Of a stretch of 64,000 nucleotides of DNA, positions 10,157 through 20,651 are shown piece after piece; within the stretch, counting starts at the first letter, position 1; every line of letters begins with the position of its first letter. The position numbers and the translations under genes were made by a program. The notes under the pieces were generated by a model. The model searched no databases, was not told the origin of the DNA, and was given only the letters and a program-made list of their open reading frames with translations. The DNA comes from Halisarca cf. caerulea (Eukaryota > Porifera > Demospongiae > Chondrillida > Halisarcidae): contig CAUJGJ010000397.1 in NCBI GenBank assembly GCA_963170055.1, forward strand, positions 507,501 through 571,500, given 5' to 3'.

Positions 10157-12712
10157 ATGGCTTCAACTAACAGCCGAAGAAGTTCTTCCTTTTATTCGCA
10201 TTCGCCTTCGCCAGTCTCAAGGACTAACGACGGCCTTCAGCGTAATTTTACTCCTTCTCGTACCAGCTCCACGAGTGGTACTAGTAGTTTGGCAGATTTA
10301 ACACCACCGTCCTCTCTGGTGAGTATTCACCAGAAGTTAGACATGGTTCTGGCAACCAGTGCTGAACAAATGACCGCCATGGAAGAGATCAGAGCAGAAA
10401 ACTCAGAATTGAAAGATCAGTTAACCGAAGTTAACAAAGAGTTGCGCGTTCTGAAGGAGGCGAACAGAGTCGGGACTGTAAACAAGGCGCGGACTAAGCT
10501 ACCTACTACCGTCTCTGTAAGTCAACTGTAAAATGCAGATTCGATCTTCTCTTGATGGTGTATAATTAAGCTGATTATACTGTATATCGTTGTAGGCATC
10601 TGTAAGAGCTTTGCACACTTCTTACGACCGTGCAATGCAATTCAAATCATCTGTAAAGTAAGCAATAGTCTGTCACAGTGGTATTTCTACACTATTATAA
10701 TAGCTCAGTTGGTTTCTACTAATATAATTAAAACTTGTATTCTGAATGCCTCTCTGGTAGGTATGATTGTGAGGAGAACCAAACAGTGAAGGAACAGCTG
10801 TTGAAGGATCTCAGGGCCAAACATGGAGAAGTAACTGAGATAGTTTTGAAACATGAGTTTGAATATTGCTACAAGTGTAACGTGTGTCATGTATGTACGT
10901 GTTGTGGTGTGTGGTGTAGTTGTAGCTGACCATAGTCTGCTCTAAGATTTCTTGTATTTTCAAGATGTGTCATCTTTTGGCAGGGGGCTGTGATACGTAT
11001 GTGCTATGGTGTGTAGTGTAGTTGAAGTTGTACATACGTAGTCAGTCTCCACTCTTCATGTATTGTCAAGATGTGTCATCTTTCGGCAGGGGGCTGTGAC
11101 ATGTATGTGTTGTGGTGTATGGCGTAGTTGTACATAGTCTGCTCTTCATGTATTGTCAAGATGTGTCATCTTTCGGCAATGCACCTGTCAAGATGTGTCA
11201 TCTTTCGGCAGGGGGCTGTGACATGTACGTGTTGTGGTGTGTGGCGTAGTTGTACATGGTCTGCTCTTCATGTATTGTCAAGATGTGTCATCTTTCAGCA
11301 GGGGGCTGTGACATGTATGTGTTGTGGTGTATGGCGTATACGTAGTTGTACATAGTCTGCTCTTCATGTATTGTCAAGATGTGTCATCTTTCGGCAATGC
11401 ACCTGTCAAGATGTGTCATCTTTCGGCAGGGGGCTGTGACATGTACGTGTTGTGGTGTGTGGTGTAGTTGTACATAGTCTGCTCTTCATGTATTGTCAAG
11501 ATGTGTCATCTTTCGGCAATGCACCTGTCAAGATGTGTCATCTTTCGGCAGGGGGCTGTGACATGTACGTGTTGTGGTGTGTGACGTAGTTGTACATGGT
11601 CTGCTCTTCATGTATTGTCACGATGTGTCATCTTTCAGCAGGGGGCTGTGACATGTACGTGTTGTGGTGTATGGCGTAGTTGTACATAGTCTGCTCTTCA
11701 TGTATTGTCAAGATGTGTCATCTTTCGGCAATGCACCTGTCAAGATGTGTCATCTTTCGGCAGGGGGTTGTGACATGTACGTGTTGTGGTGTGTGACGTA
11801 GTTGTACATAGTCTGCTCTTCATGTATTGTCAAGATGTGTCATCTTTCGGCAATGCACCTGTCAAGATGTGTCATCTTTCGGCAGGGGGCTGTGACATGT
11901 ACGTGTACATGTTGTGGTGTGTGGTGTAGTTGTACATAGTCTGCTCTTCATGTATTGTCAAGATGTTATATCCAAATTGAATGTTTGTAATTACAATAAT
12001 TGAGGTTACCTTCATTATAATGTTATATTTTTAGGTGCTGTTCACCGTTATTATGAGAGTAGACGGAGGATCTTCAATGACTCCAAGCCACACCGACAAC
12101 AGAAGGTAGAAGAGAGCAGAAGGAAAAACCATTGTAGACAGTCACAGAGGAATGTAAGTTGGCTTATCTCTCACTGAATAATTACAATTATTGAGTTTAT
12201 GTTAACTTTCCCATTCATTGCAGCTATTTGCACGACGAAGCAGATATGTGAAGCCTGGCACCGAGATGGAGAAGTGGAATGAATTGTCTTATCATTTTAT
12301 GACTGAGGAAAGTGGTGCCAACACAGATGATGAAATTATTCGACACAAACAAACATGGAGATCAGAACGTAAGCCATAATATGTTATACCAAGACAATGT
12401 CATGTCAAAAGTAGTCTGAAATTCTATAATAATAATATAATTGTCCTCTCCTACTATCCTTTTGTAGTAGCCAACAAGTTCATTGAGAGGCTTGACAACC
12501 GTCACAAGTCTGATGGGCATAAAAAAGGGTATGGAAACATCCTGCAGAAAACGAGAAGGGATGGTAGTCCTTCCACACAGGCTGTACCATCATCACCTAC
12601 CTGGGCAATAAGCAGTCATCCACCACAGTCACCATCTGGACCAGTTGAAGAGCTGCAGGACGAAGAGGAAGAGTCACCAGAGAGTGATATTTTCACAGAC
12701 AGTAATAACTAA
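10157..12712 (+). CDS. Gene A: six-exon gene of an uncharacterised family (348 aa)
   Basis: Exons are 10157-10516, 10596-10657, 10761-10876, 12035-12153, 12224-12368 and 12468-12712. All introns are GT-AG and all phases agree, giving 1047 nt with no stop. The protein has a Ser-rich N-terminus, then a short coiled coil (IHQKLDMVLATSAEQMTAMEE to about residue 110). A Cys pair spans the exon 3/4 junction (EYCYKC), followed by a basic stretch (YYESRRRIF) and a C-terminal block (FMTEESG, KQTWRSE, SPTWAIS). The same C-terminal block (FMSSDESG, LPWESEKV, VPTWAFAS) occurs in gene B, so this is a local two-member family. I recognise no enzyme domain. Intron 3 holds a 1.1-kb minisatellite; the other introns are 70-103 bp. 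Acceptor 12467 could instead be 12470. Confidence 0.75.
10880..11965. repeat. Intronic minisatellite in gene A
   Basis: A complex tandem array has a core unit of about 90 bp containing tgtcaagatgtgtcatcttt and cagggggctgtgacatgtac. Some units carry an extra 33-bp internal duplication (aatgcacctgtcaagatgtg). Almost all of intron 3 is this array. Short ORFs in it are chance readings. Confidence 0.9.
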
Positions 12713-13399
12713 TAGCTATATTATTATAATAGAACATGTTACTCTGTTATTTACATGGTTAACATGCCAGTAACGATACCTATACGTTTTAAATTTCTTT
12801 TTACGAAACTGTACATGCACCGTACGCGGTAATGACTGCCTACATTTGAAAAAAGCCGTACATGTTCTGAATCATGATCAGTAAATAATGATAAATGTAT
12901 GCCTATATACCTGCGTGGCCTTTATTCACGGTATTTTCGGAGCACAAGTGGACAGTTTCTTCCATAAAACGTTCTCAGCACGGACTTGTAGACGGCCATT
13001 TATACAGCAGCCCCGTCACAAGGACTGCATATACGAATATAGACGGACCCCGTATTTCACAACACAGTCATCCGTACAACATCCGTGATACACGTATATT
13101 CGGGGTCCGTTTCATCGCATTTACGGTACCGTGTAGGAGGTATTTATTCGCTGTGCATGGTGCAATTATTCGCTAAACTCGGGCTCACCTAATATATACC
13201 GCTTTCGGCTGTTGTAGGGAGTATAAAAATATACTGTACAAGTTGTTGGACAGTAACAACATTTATTTAACTACATGCTTGGGCGGTTCCTTTGATGTAT
13301 ATGACGTCATTGAAAGAGAACTGCAGGTAATCTTCTTACTACTACAGCTGCAAGTTATGTAGGTCTAGTGTTTCTTTTGGTTTTAGTAGAGCATTTTTA
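12713..13399. other. Spacer between genes A and B with a small inverted repeat
   Basis: No credible gene. Arms acggaccccg (13043-13052) and cggggtccgt (13101-13110) form an inverted repeat with related flanking bases. It could be a remnant of a small palindromic element. Two ORFs over it (to 13176) look like noise. Confidence 0.45.
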
Positions 13400-14184
13400 A
13401 TGGCTCAATTTATAGATGACATGGCAAAGGAATCTGGTTCAGAAGAGACCGAGTTGAGTGAATGCGAGTCTGAAAACTCCATTCCTTATCAGGGCCACAT
13501 GGATAACTCAGTGCTGAGCAGCATTTCTAGGAAGAGAACCGGTACCACCAGCACGAGCACTAGCAGCAGCGGAGACATAGCAAAATTATTACTTGAAATG
13601 AAGAAAACTAATGAGCTAATTTCCAACATGGCAAAGAAAATGAAACGCCAAGTTTCTCGCCTCAAAGTCATCGAGACACAGCTCGCCACTTCCTCGTCTG
13701 CACGCTCCGAGAAGACAACTCCAAGGAGTTCTAGGCAAAAAAATGTTCCCACAGAAGTTCGAGTGAGTGTCTTTTTTGCACGAATCGATATTAATAAGAT
13801 TAAATTAGACCATAACATTTTAAACTTTCCGTTATAGCGTCGATTACGTATATCTATATACATGCACTCGGCTAGACCATATATGCATGGCTGGACTAGC
13901 TACATGCACGCGTCGACATGTACATGTACATTCGTAATTTGAAAAATATATAGCCCTACATAGACATTACAAACTGTCTATGGTTGCAATAACAGCTATA
14001 TCTATATGTCTATAATTTAGGTCAAATTATACTATTACCGTATATCGAGAAATGTTCGCGCACAGTAAATTTCGCAAATTGGCCCGAAAAAGGGTAGGCA
14101 GAAAATTTCGCGAGTCGTCCACAAGGCATCTTATGACGTCATCATTCACATCCACAAGGTGAGAACTTTTAGTAGCTGTAGGAG

Positions 14185-15240
14185 ATGGAAGGTGAATTCA
14201 GTTTCAACTCTTGTGTCAGAGGTTTCCATATTTATCGGGATATTTGGACTCCTGCTCTGGACAAAACTCTGGAATGCGAACAGCAAACAGGCAATCCACA
14301 TGATCGGTACGCTGTCAGCACGATCAGACAAGGCGCGATTGTAGGTCATGTGCCTAAGAAGATTTCACGATTGTGTTCGTTGTTTCTTGGACGAGGAGGA
14401 TCTATTACTGCTACTATCACTGGAGTACGCCAGCGCTCTTACGATCTGCCCCAGGGTGGTTTGGAAATCCCGTGTAAGCTGTTTTTCCGCGGCTCGGAAA
14501 AGTTGGTTGGGACAGTGCAGCAGTTCGTGTGTGAACTGCAGCTTGACCAGTTGGACGACATATTAAATCAAGGGGGTTCAGATAATAAAGGGATAGCACA
14601 AGTTACAGAAAGGGAAGCATCAGGACAAGACACAAGCTCAGAGGAAACAATCCCACCAGCCAAGGTGGACTTGCTACCACATCATCAATTTGAAGAGATG
14701 TCCATGGCTCCTTGGGTACAGTTTGAAAAGTTTACCTTAACTTTGGAAGATAAAAAAATATTGGTTGAGGGGCGGAAGCTGTCGGACAATGTCATTAATT
14801 TCGCACAGCTCTTGCTTAGGCACCAATTCCCAGATCTGAATGGCCTACATAATACTCACTACTTAAACAAACCAGAATTGTCTGGGCAGTTTTGCGATGC
14901 AATTCAAATCATATTTTGCCGTAGTGATCACTGGATTGTTGCATCAACACTTCGAGCGGAGCTCAATGCCGTCACGATCTATGATAGCTCATATAGTGAT
15001 TGTAGCAGTGACACCATAAGTGTCTTGATGCACATGATGGGAAACAAAGACCCAAGGATAACTATGGGACATGTTCAACAGCAGGTGGGCGGTGCTGACT
15101 GTGGTGTGTTTGCGATAGCTGTTGCAACATCTCTTGCTTTTGGATGTTATGGGCCCTACCATTTTCACCAACACAGCACGAGGGAACACTTAGTAGGTTG
15201 TATTGAGAGGCTAGAGTTATTGCCTTTTCATCAATTTTAA
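14185..15240 (+). CDS. HIRAN domain fused to Ulp1-like cysteine protease (351 aa)
   Basis: The frame from ATG 14185 to TAA is intact. Residues about 8-95 form a HIRAN domain (SCVRGFHIYRDIWTPALD, GNPHDRYAVS, AIVGHVPKKIS, DLPQGGLEIPC). HIRAN domains bind DNA ends in HLTF/Rad5-type proteins. After an acidic linker, residues about 190-345 resemble a C48/Ulp1 SUMO-type protease. His is in SDHWIV (about 249), Asp in IYDSS (about 267), an oxyanion Gln in HVQQQVGG and the nucleophile Cys in GADCGVFA (about 306). All catalytic positions are present here, and His, Asp and Cys are also kept in decayed copy 2. It converges on the transposase gene 200 bp away. Role in transposition is unknown. Deubiquitinase- or deSUMOylase-like activity is inferred from residues only. 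Confidence 0.8.
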   Translation: MEGEFSFNSCVRGFHIYRDIWTPALDKTLECEQQTGNPHDRYAVSTIRQGAIVGHVPKKISRLCSLFLGRGGSITATITGVRQRSYDLPQGGLEIPCKLFFRGSEKLVGTVQQFVCELQLDQLDDILNQGGSDNKGIAQVTEREASGQDTSSEETIPPAKVDLLPHHQFEEMSMAPWVQFEKFTLTLEDKKILVEGRKLSDNVINFAQLLLRHQFPDLNGLHNTHYLNKPELSGQFCDAIQIIFCRSDHWIVASTLRAELNAVTIYDSSYSDCSSDTISVLMHMMGNKDPRITMGHVQQQVGGADCGVFAIAVATSLAFGCYGPYHFHQHSTREHLVGCIERLELLPFHQF

Positions 15241-15439
15241 TACTTCACACACATTAATTGTCAACTCAACTCTTATTTTGTTGTTCATCTTATATGGTCT
15301 ACATGTTCACTTGATTTTGGTTCTTTACAATTCAATACAATTATTATTAATATAATACTGAATTGACTGACAATACAAAAGGCTCAAAGTTGTAAGTCAT
15401 GGAGTTGATGTGAAGGCTTACATGGACATACGTACATGT

Positions 15440-16906
15440 TTAGGCCTGGATATCAAGTATGTCTGATATCCCTGCATGGTGAAATCCATTGACAATGATG
15501 ATAGGTTTTGAACTTATGTAATCATGAAACTGCACCATCCATGTAGCACTCAGTGGTTTCAGGATTGATAGCCTCAAATCGACCACAGAGTTGTCATCAG
15601 CCTCTGCAATTTTGTTTGCATACCAGTGGGTGAACTTCTCTCTCAGGAAGTCTTTTGCGGACTTGTTTACACTGATGTCCAGTGGCTGCAACCTGTCTGT
15701 GGTGTTTGCTGGCACATTGACAAAGTGTATCGAGTTTTTTTCCAGCAATGACAGAATTTTGTCTGTGCATTGCCCTCGAAAGACATCAAAAAGTGCTAAT
15801 GCTGGATGGGTTGATGACAACCCCAATTCTTGTCTTGTTGCTGTGATGTATGGCACTAAAATAGTCTCAATGTATTCTTCCATTGTTGCTTCATTAGACC
15901 AATGGTTGGCAGAGTGGGTTATTGACCAGCCTGCTGGGAAGTCAATTTGAGGATGACATGCACTTGTTTTCCCCTGATAAACAAGCTGTATTGGTAGAAA
16001 TTTGCCTAAAGAGGTACAGCTGAACACAGCTGTGATTTGGCGTTTATCACCGAGACCTGTCACCTCCACTCTTGATGATCCAGATTTGGCCATGGTCCAG
16101 TTGGACTGAGGCACATAGTGAATCGCAGTCTGGTCCCAATTTACAATCAGTGCAGGGGGGATCTCATCAATGCTTACTGTACATTTGATGTCTATCAGCA
16201 TTTGCGACTTGAGGGCTTCAAATTCTGAAGCAGTAAGTTTAGGCTTTCCTGTGGTGGCTTTCCTTTTCACCATCCCCATGCGGGACAGAAGCCAGTTGGC
16301 CCATGACTTTTTGAAGCTTAGTGGACCCCCATTAGCAGACAGCAAGTTACTGTCATGCTTCTTCACAATTCCCATTGCTGCGCTAACTACCAAGGCTGAG
16401 TTGACCACGCAGCCGGCATCACGGAGACGCAGTATGTAGGCCTGCACTTGTCTATCCAGCTCCGTTCCGAGCAGAAAAGGCCGACCTTTCTTCTTAAGTG
16501 GAAGCTTGACATCTGTAGTTACAAGGTTTTCGGGAGGATCAACTAGTGTCACCTTTTTGAGCTCGGTATGGTACATGTTCCGCCAAGTTCTCACTGTACT
16601 CTCTTTTAGCTCCACTTCTGGCATCTCCTTCTTGAAAAATCAAATGGCTGCAGTAGTTCCGTGGATTGATGCATACCTAGCAATTTTCGTTTTCTCCTCA
16701 AGTTTCAGTGATTTCGTTCTGTACGGGCCCCGTTTATTCCTTTCATCCCTCTTCTTCTCAAGCGTGGCACTGACTTCCTTGTTGGCGACACGTATAGCGG
16801 ACGAAGGAATTTCCTTAGAAAGTGGCCCAGATGGATCGGGCAAAGAGATTGAGCTGCCGTTAGGACGTTTGCTTCCAAGAGTTAAATACTGTCGAATATC
16901 AGACAT
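15440..16906 (-). pseudogene. DDE_1 (pogo/Tc1-like) transposase, one in-frame stop
   Basis: The likely start is ATG 16906 (MSDIRQYLTLGSKRPNG). An N-terminal HTH-type DNA-binding region spans about 16906-16500 (basic KRGPYRTKSLK, then ESTVRTWRNMY). It is interrupted by an in-frame TGA at 16640-16642; the reading frame is otherwise open to 15440. The catalytic core has the first Asp in IVNWDQTAIHYV, the second in LALFDVFRGQ and a third acidic in DRLQPLDISVNK, which is the DDE_1 pattern. Copy 2 keeps a sense codon at the TGA position, so this is a simple nonsense mutation. The transposase would act on the TACCGTA-type TIRs at 14038 and 17155. Confidence 0.85.
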
Positions 16907-17258
16907 TCTGATCAAGTCACCGACATTATAACAACCACTAGTTATAACAACCACTAGTTATAACAACCACTAATATTATCAAGGGACACAATGGAACAAA
17001 GAGATCTGTAGAGGGCCCGGGGCTGCAACTTCGATGATTTCAACGTTGCCATCTTAGCGTCGGTGCGGAAAATTTCGCGATAGATATTTTCGCGTTTCGT
17101 GTCAATTCGTGAAAAACGCGAATATTATTGGTCGCGAAAATTTCTCGATGTACGGTATGTCATCTCTTCATTTGTATACAGCGTGAAACAAGACGGGTTT
17201 ACAACTTACTATTGGACGATGCTGAAGCAAATTTTATGGGATGGACCATAGAACAAGG

Positions 17259-17980
17259 GTATTCTAGGATAGAGATACACTACATGTTATATATATTATG
17301 TATGCTTGTTGTACAGTATTATTTTAACATCAATCACGGTGCATACGTGTAGGAAGGGGAGGCCCCGGGGTGTGGGGTGGCAGAAGGGCCCTGCTCTTTC
17401 ACTTAGGGACTAGGGGCCAAATATTATACATGCATGTGTCTAACATATTGCTGTACATATGCTACATCTAGAATCTTTCTCCCCCTCACTTGTGTGAGTG
17501 TTCCTACGCCCCTGACCTGTTGTTGCTCTTCATTTTATACGGATAACACTAGCTATAGGTACAGACTCGGTTGTATAATAATTATTAACGTGACATCATA
17601 ATCCAACCGGTACGAAAACACATTAAATTACTAGTAAGCAGAACTTCACATGTACAATATAAAAAACAAATTTAAGAGTGCTATGATAGTCCAAGAACTT
17701 AATAACTATTATAATGAAACCTATATAGTGGCCCATAGAGCTGAAATGCAATTAAGATAAAACACCTGGGTAAGGATGATTGACATTTTCTGTTCTTTAA
17801 TCTTCAAAACTTAATTCTTTAGTCTTCTGCTTTAAGCCCTGATCCACATCCTCCATCAACTTCAAGGCAGGCTCCGTCACCATCACTTCTGTATATGTAT
17901 ATTGAAAAATATTCAATAATAATTATTATTTGCCATTATATTTATGATATATCATAAAGTAATTATATGCATCTTATATA
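17259..17980. other. Non-coding, presumed gene B intron
   Basis: No exon with similarity to exons 3-4 of gene A was found. The sequence is AT-rich without clear repeats. Confidence 0.4.
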
Positions 17981-18082
17981 CAGTGGAACCTGTCTATTGT
18001 GGTCACTGTGTAATGCAGCCACCTGTCTATAACAGCCAAAAAATTTTGCCCCAATGGTGACCGTAATAAACAGGTTCCACTG
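17981..18082. mobile_element. 102-bp Tigger-type MITE
   Basis: TA flanks at 17979-17980 and 18083-18084. The ends cagtggaacctgtctattg and caataaacaggttccactg-type are inverted copies over about 26 bp with few mismatches. CAGTGG ends with a TA TSD are typical of pogo/Tigger MITEs. A related autonomous-derived element lies at 23747-25282. Confidence 0.85.
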
Positions 18083-18239
18083 TATAAGTTTTACACGATT
18101 GTACATTTTTCACTGACTCAGAACATTTTCATTTACTATGGTGGAACTCACCTACACCCAGGAGGTTTGGTTGGACTGGGTAAAGTGTGCTAATTCCTAT
18201 ATATATGTACATCCCGCATTATATAGCTGTTAGATTTAT

Positions 18240-18790
18240 GAAGTTGCATACTGTACCCAATTCAGCCAAACTCTATCTAGCTAAAAGCCCATGTAGGCCT
18301 GTGTATGCATGCTTAGTCCTATGTATACCCATTTAGCCCTTTTTTATTCTTTACATATTTTTGTTTATTTTTGTTGATTATTTTTTTATTTTTATTTTTT
18401 AATCTTAATTGACGACTGTTGTCCTTAATTATTCTTATTTTCTGTAGTCTTCTACTGAGTGCCTATGTATAGGATAGCAACCCTAACTCAAGGCCTTCCC
18501 AGTTAAAAATATAAGCTTACCTAACCAGCATGACCAACGTATACATGCCAATACCCATGCCTCTCTAGCCTGGCACATGTATCTATATTAGTAATAATCC
18601 TTTGCTCATCTAACCTCATGCTGAGCTCTATGCCTGTCTAGCCCCTTGTATGTCTAGCACTATGCCAGCCTAGACCAATTTAAAGGATGTCTATCCCCAT
18701 GCCTGTCTAGCCATATATGCCTAATAGCTCTCTGCATGTATATCCCTAAGCCTGTTCAGCCCTGTACAATAAACAACCCTATACCTGCTC
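18240..18790. repeat. Degenerate tandem repeat (atgcctgtctagcc motif)
   Basis: Variants of atgcctgtctagcc recur about ten times at irregular spacing of about 25-40 bp, including near 18550, 18630, 18655 and 18700. This is an old, diverged minisatellite. Confidence 0.6.
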
Positions 18791-19569
18791 TAATGATTTT
18801 TTATGATTCACAATTTTTTATCCCAGGCCTACATATTTACAAAAAATATTCATTTTTAAATGTTTTTGTATACATGGTTAATATTATAATATTAAGTTAT
18901 AATATTATTAATTGTTTCTCATGTATATTATTTGCAGTGTCACATTTAAAGACAAAGACAACCAGAACGTGGTAGATGTGTTGATTCGAGAAGTTCGGGG
19001 AATCTAGATTTTATGTCCTCAGATGAAAGTGGAATGGATGAAGGAAATGAAGTGCTTATTGTGAAGCCACTTCCATGGGAGTCGGAGAAAGTAAAAGCTT
19101 TTAAAGCTAAGCTCGATGAGGCTGCTTTGCAGGAGAAAACCCCATTGGCTAAACGCCAAATGAAAGGGAGAAGGCAAGGAGGAAATTCTTCCAGACCCAA
19201 GCCAACTGGTAATGTACCAACTTGGGCCTTTGCCTCATGAATATCTAGTGACGTTAGTTAGTTAGTCGTAGTGGATACAGCAATGTATATTACATATATA
19301 ATTGTTAACTTGTATAGGTTATGGCTATCTCGCCTAGGAGTAGTTTGGTAATGTACATAGGACCAAAACTATAACTCTCATTATTATTTAGCTAAATTCC
19401 AATGTACAGTTGTTCACAGTGTATATGCATACCTGTATCATCATGGTACATATCTACCTTTTTGATCATAATGTGATGGGTAATTAAATACAGTACCGCG
19501 AAATAATGTAGTAAATAAGTGTGCATGCCAGCTAGGTAGTACAGGAATAAAACAATAAACAGAGCTAGT

Positions 19570-20095
19570 GTCTCAGGTGGTACAGGAATGATATACAGTG
19601 GCACAGTATGCCGGGTAGTACATGTACAGTAACAGTGAACATGTACATGTTTCTGGGTGGTACAGGAATGATACAGTGAGCACAGTGTGCTGGGTGGTGC
19701 AGGAATGATACAGTAAGCACAGTGTGCCGGGTGGTACAGGAATGATACAGTGAGCACAGTGTGCCGGTTGGTGCAGGAATGATACAGTGAGCAGACAGTG
19801 AGCACAGTGTGCCGGGTGGTGCAGGAATGATACAGTGAGCACAGTGTGCCGGGTGGTGCAGGAATGATACAGTGAGCACAGTGTGCCGGGTGGTGCAGGA
19901 ATGATACAGTGAGCACAGTGTGCCGGGTGGTGCAGGAATGATACAGTGAGCACAGTGTGCCGGGTGGTACAGGAATGATACAGTGAGCATTGTGTACCGG
20001 GTGGTGTAGGAATGATTCAGTGAGCACAGTGTGCCTGGTGGTGTAGGAATGATACAGTGAGCACAGTGTGCTGGGTGGTGCAGCAATGATACAGG
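19570..20095. repeat. 37-bp minisatellite, about 13 units
   Basis: The unit is close to cagtgtgccgggtggtgcag followed by gaatgatacagtgagca. Because 37 is not a multiple of three and no unit carries a stop on the minus strand, long spurious minus-strand ORFs run through all frames. Confidence 0.95.
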
Positions 20096-20651
20096 AATTC
20101 TGATAAATACTGGGGTAAGGATATGTGTGGAACATATCAAATGTTAGGCAGCTCAGGAATGGTCAAGGAAACTCCACATGGTGGACATGAAGGATTAGCG
20201 CATGAAAGTGTACAGTACACATCGCCCTATCCTGTACCAGGACATGTACAATACATATTAGGATTTCCTGTTGTAGAACATGTGACAATAAATATCTGGA
20301 TTTATCAAAAGATATGCGCATTTCATCTGCCTGAACTGATGCAGGAAATCCACATTTTTTTCCAGTGATATTGTCTGGTAAATTTGGTACTTCTATGGTA
20401 AACTCATCTACATTACGTGTGGGGTTTACTAGTTCCTCTAACATGAAATCTATGTAACTGTTGGATTTCTATTCTTTGATGGGCTTTGCAATCCACCTCT
20501 TGCTTCTCTTAGGGAACTCCAATTTGTACCTTGGTTGACCTTCCAATGTTGTAGCCTGCTGCTGCTCTATGTTGTGATTATGGTCCAAGATGGCTAACTG
20601 CGTGCGTACACATACCCACATAGCTAAAGTGCTGCCTTTTAGGACAGTACT

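Larger units (their letters stand above)
14038..17155. mobile_element. HIRAN-Ulp1/DDE two-gene DNA transposon, copy 1 (3118 bp)
   Basis: TA flanks at 14036-14037 and 17156-17157 enclose TIRs. The left end is ccgtatatcgagaaatgttcgcg; the right end, reverse-complemented, is ccgtacatcgagaaattttcgcg, i.e. about 25 bp with two differences. Inside are two convergent genes: HIRAN plus Ulp1-like protease (+, 14185-15240) and a DDE_1-type transposase (-, 16906-15440). The TA duplication and transposase type point to the IS630-Tc1-mariner/pogo group. Subterminal DNA repeats the motif gaaaatttcgcg. The element lies wholly inside intron 1 of gene B. Copy 2 (26686-33717) has the same plan with diverged TIRs. 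Confidence 0.88.
13400..19240 (+). pseudogene. Gene B: partial paralogue of gene A carrying a transposon in intron 1
   Basis: Three exons are visible. Exon 1 (13400-13762) encodes an acidic/Ser-rich start and coiled coil (LLLEMKKTNELISNMAKKMK) and ends phase 0 at a gtgagt donor, as in gene A. Exon 2 (17182-17258, RETRRVYNLLLDDAEANF) ends in the same phase as exon 2 of gene A. A last coding block (about 18953-19240) encodes FMSSDESG, KPLPWESEKV, KRQMKGRR and VPTWAFAS then TGA. Counterparts of exons 3 and 4 were not found between 17259 and 18937. The best acceptor for the last exon (after 18937) would put a TAA in frame, so a later AG must be used or the gene is dead. Intron 1 holds the complete HIRAN-Ulp1 transposon. 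Confidence 0.55.

Noticed and set aside
12888..13176. Two overlapping short ORFs
   Set aside because: No domain, no splice context, span a small inverted repeat; likely chance.
19392..20140. Long minus-strand ORFs with repeated CTTRHTVLTVSFLHHPAH
   Set aside because: Readings of the 37-bp minisatellite in different frames.
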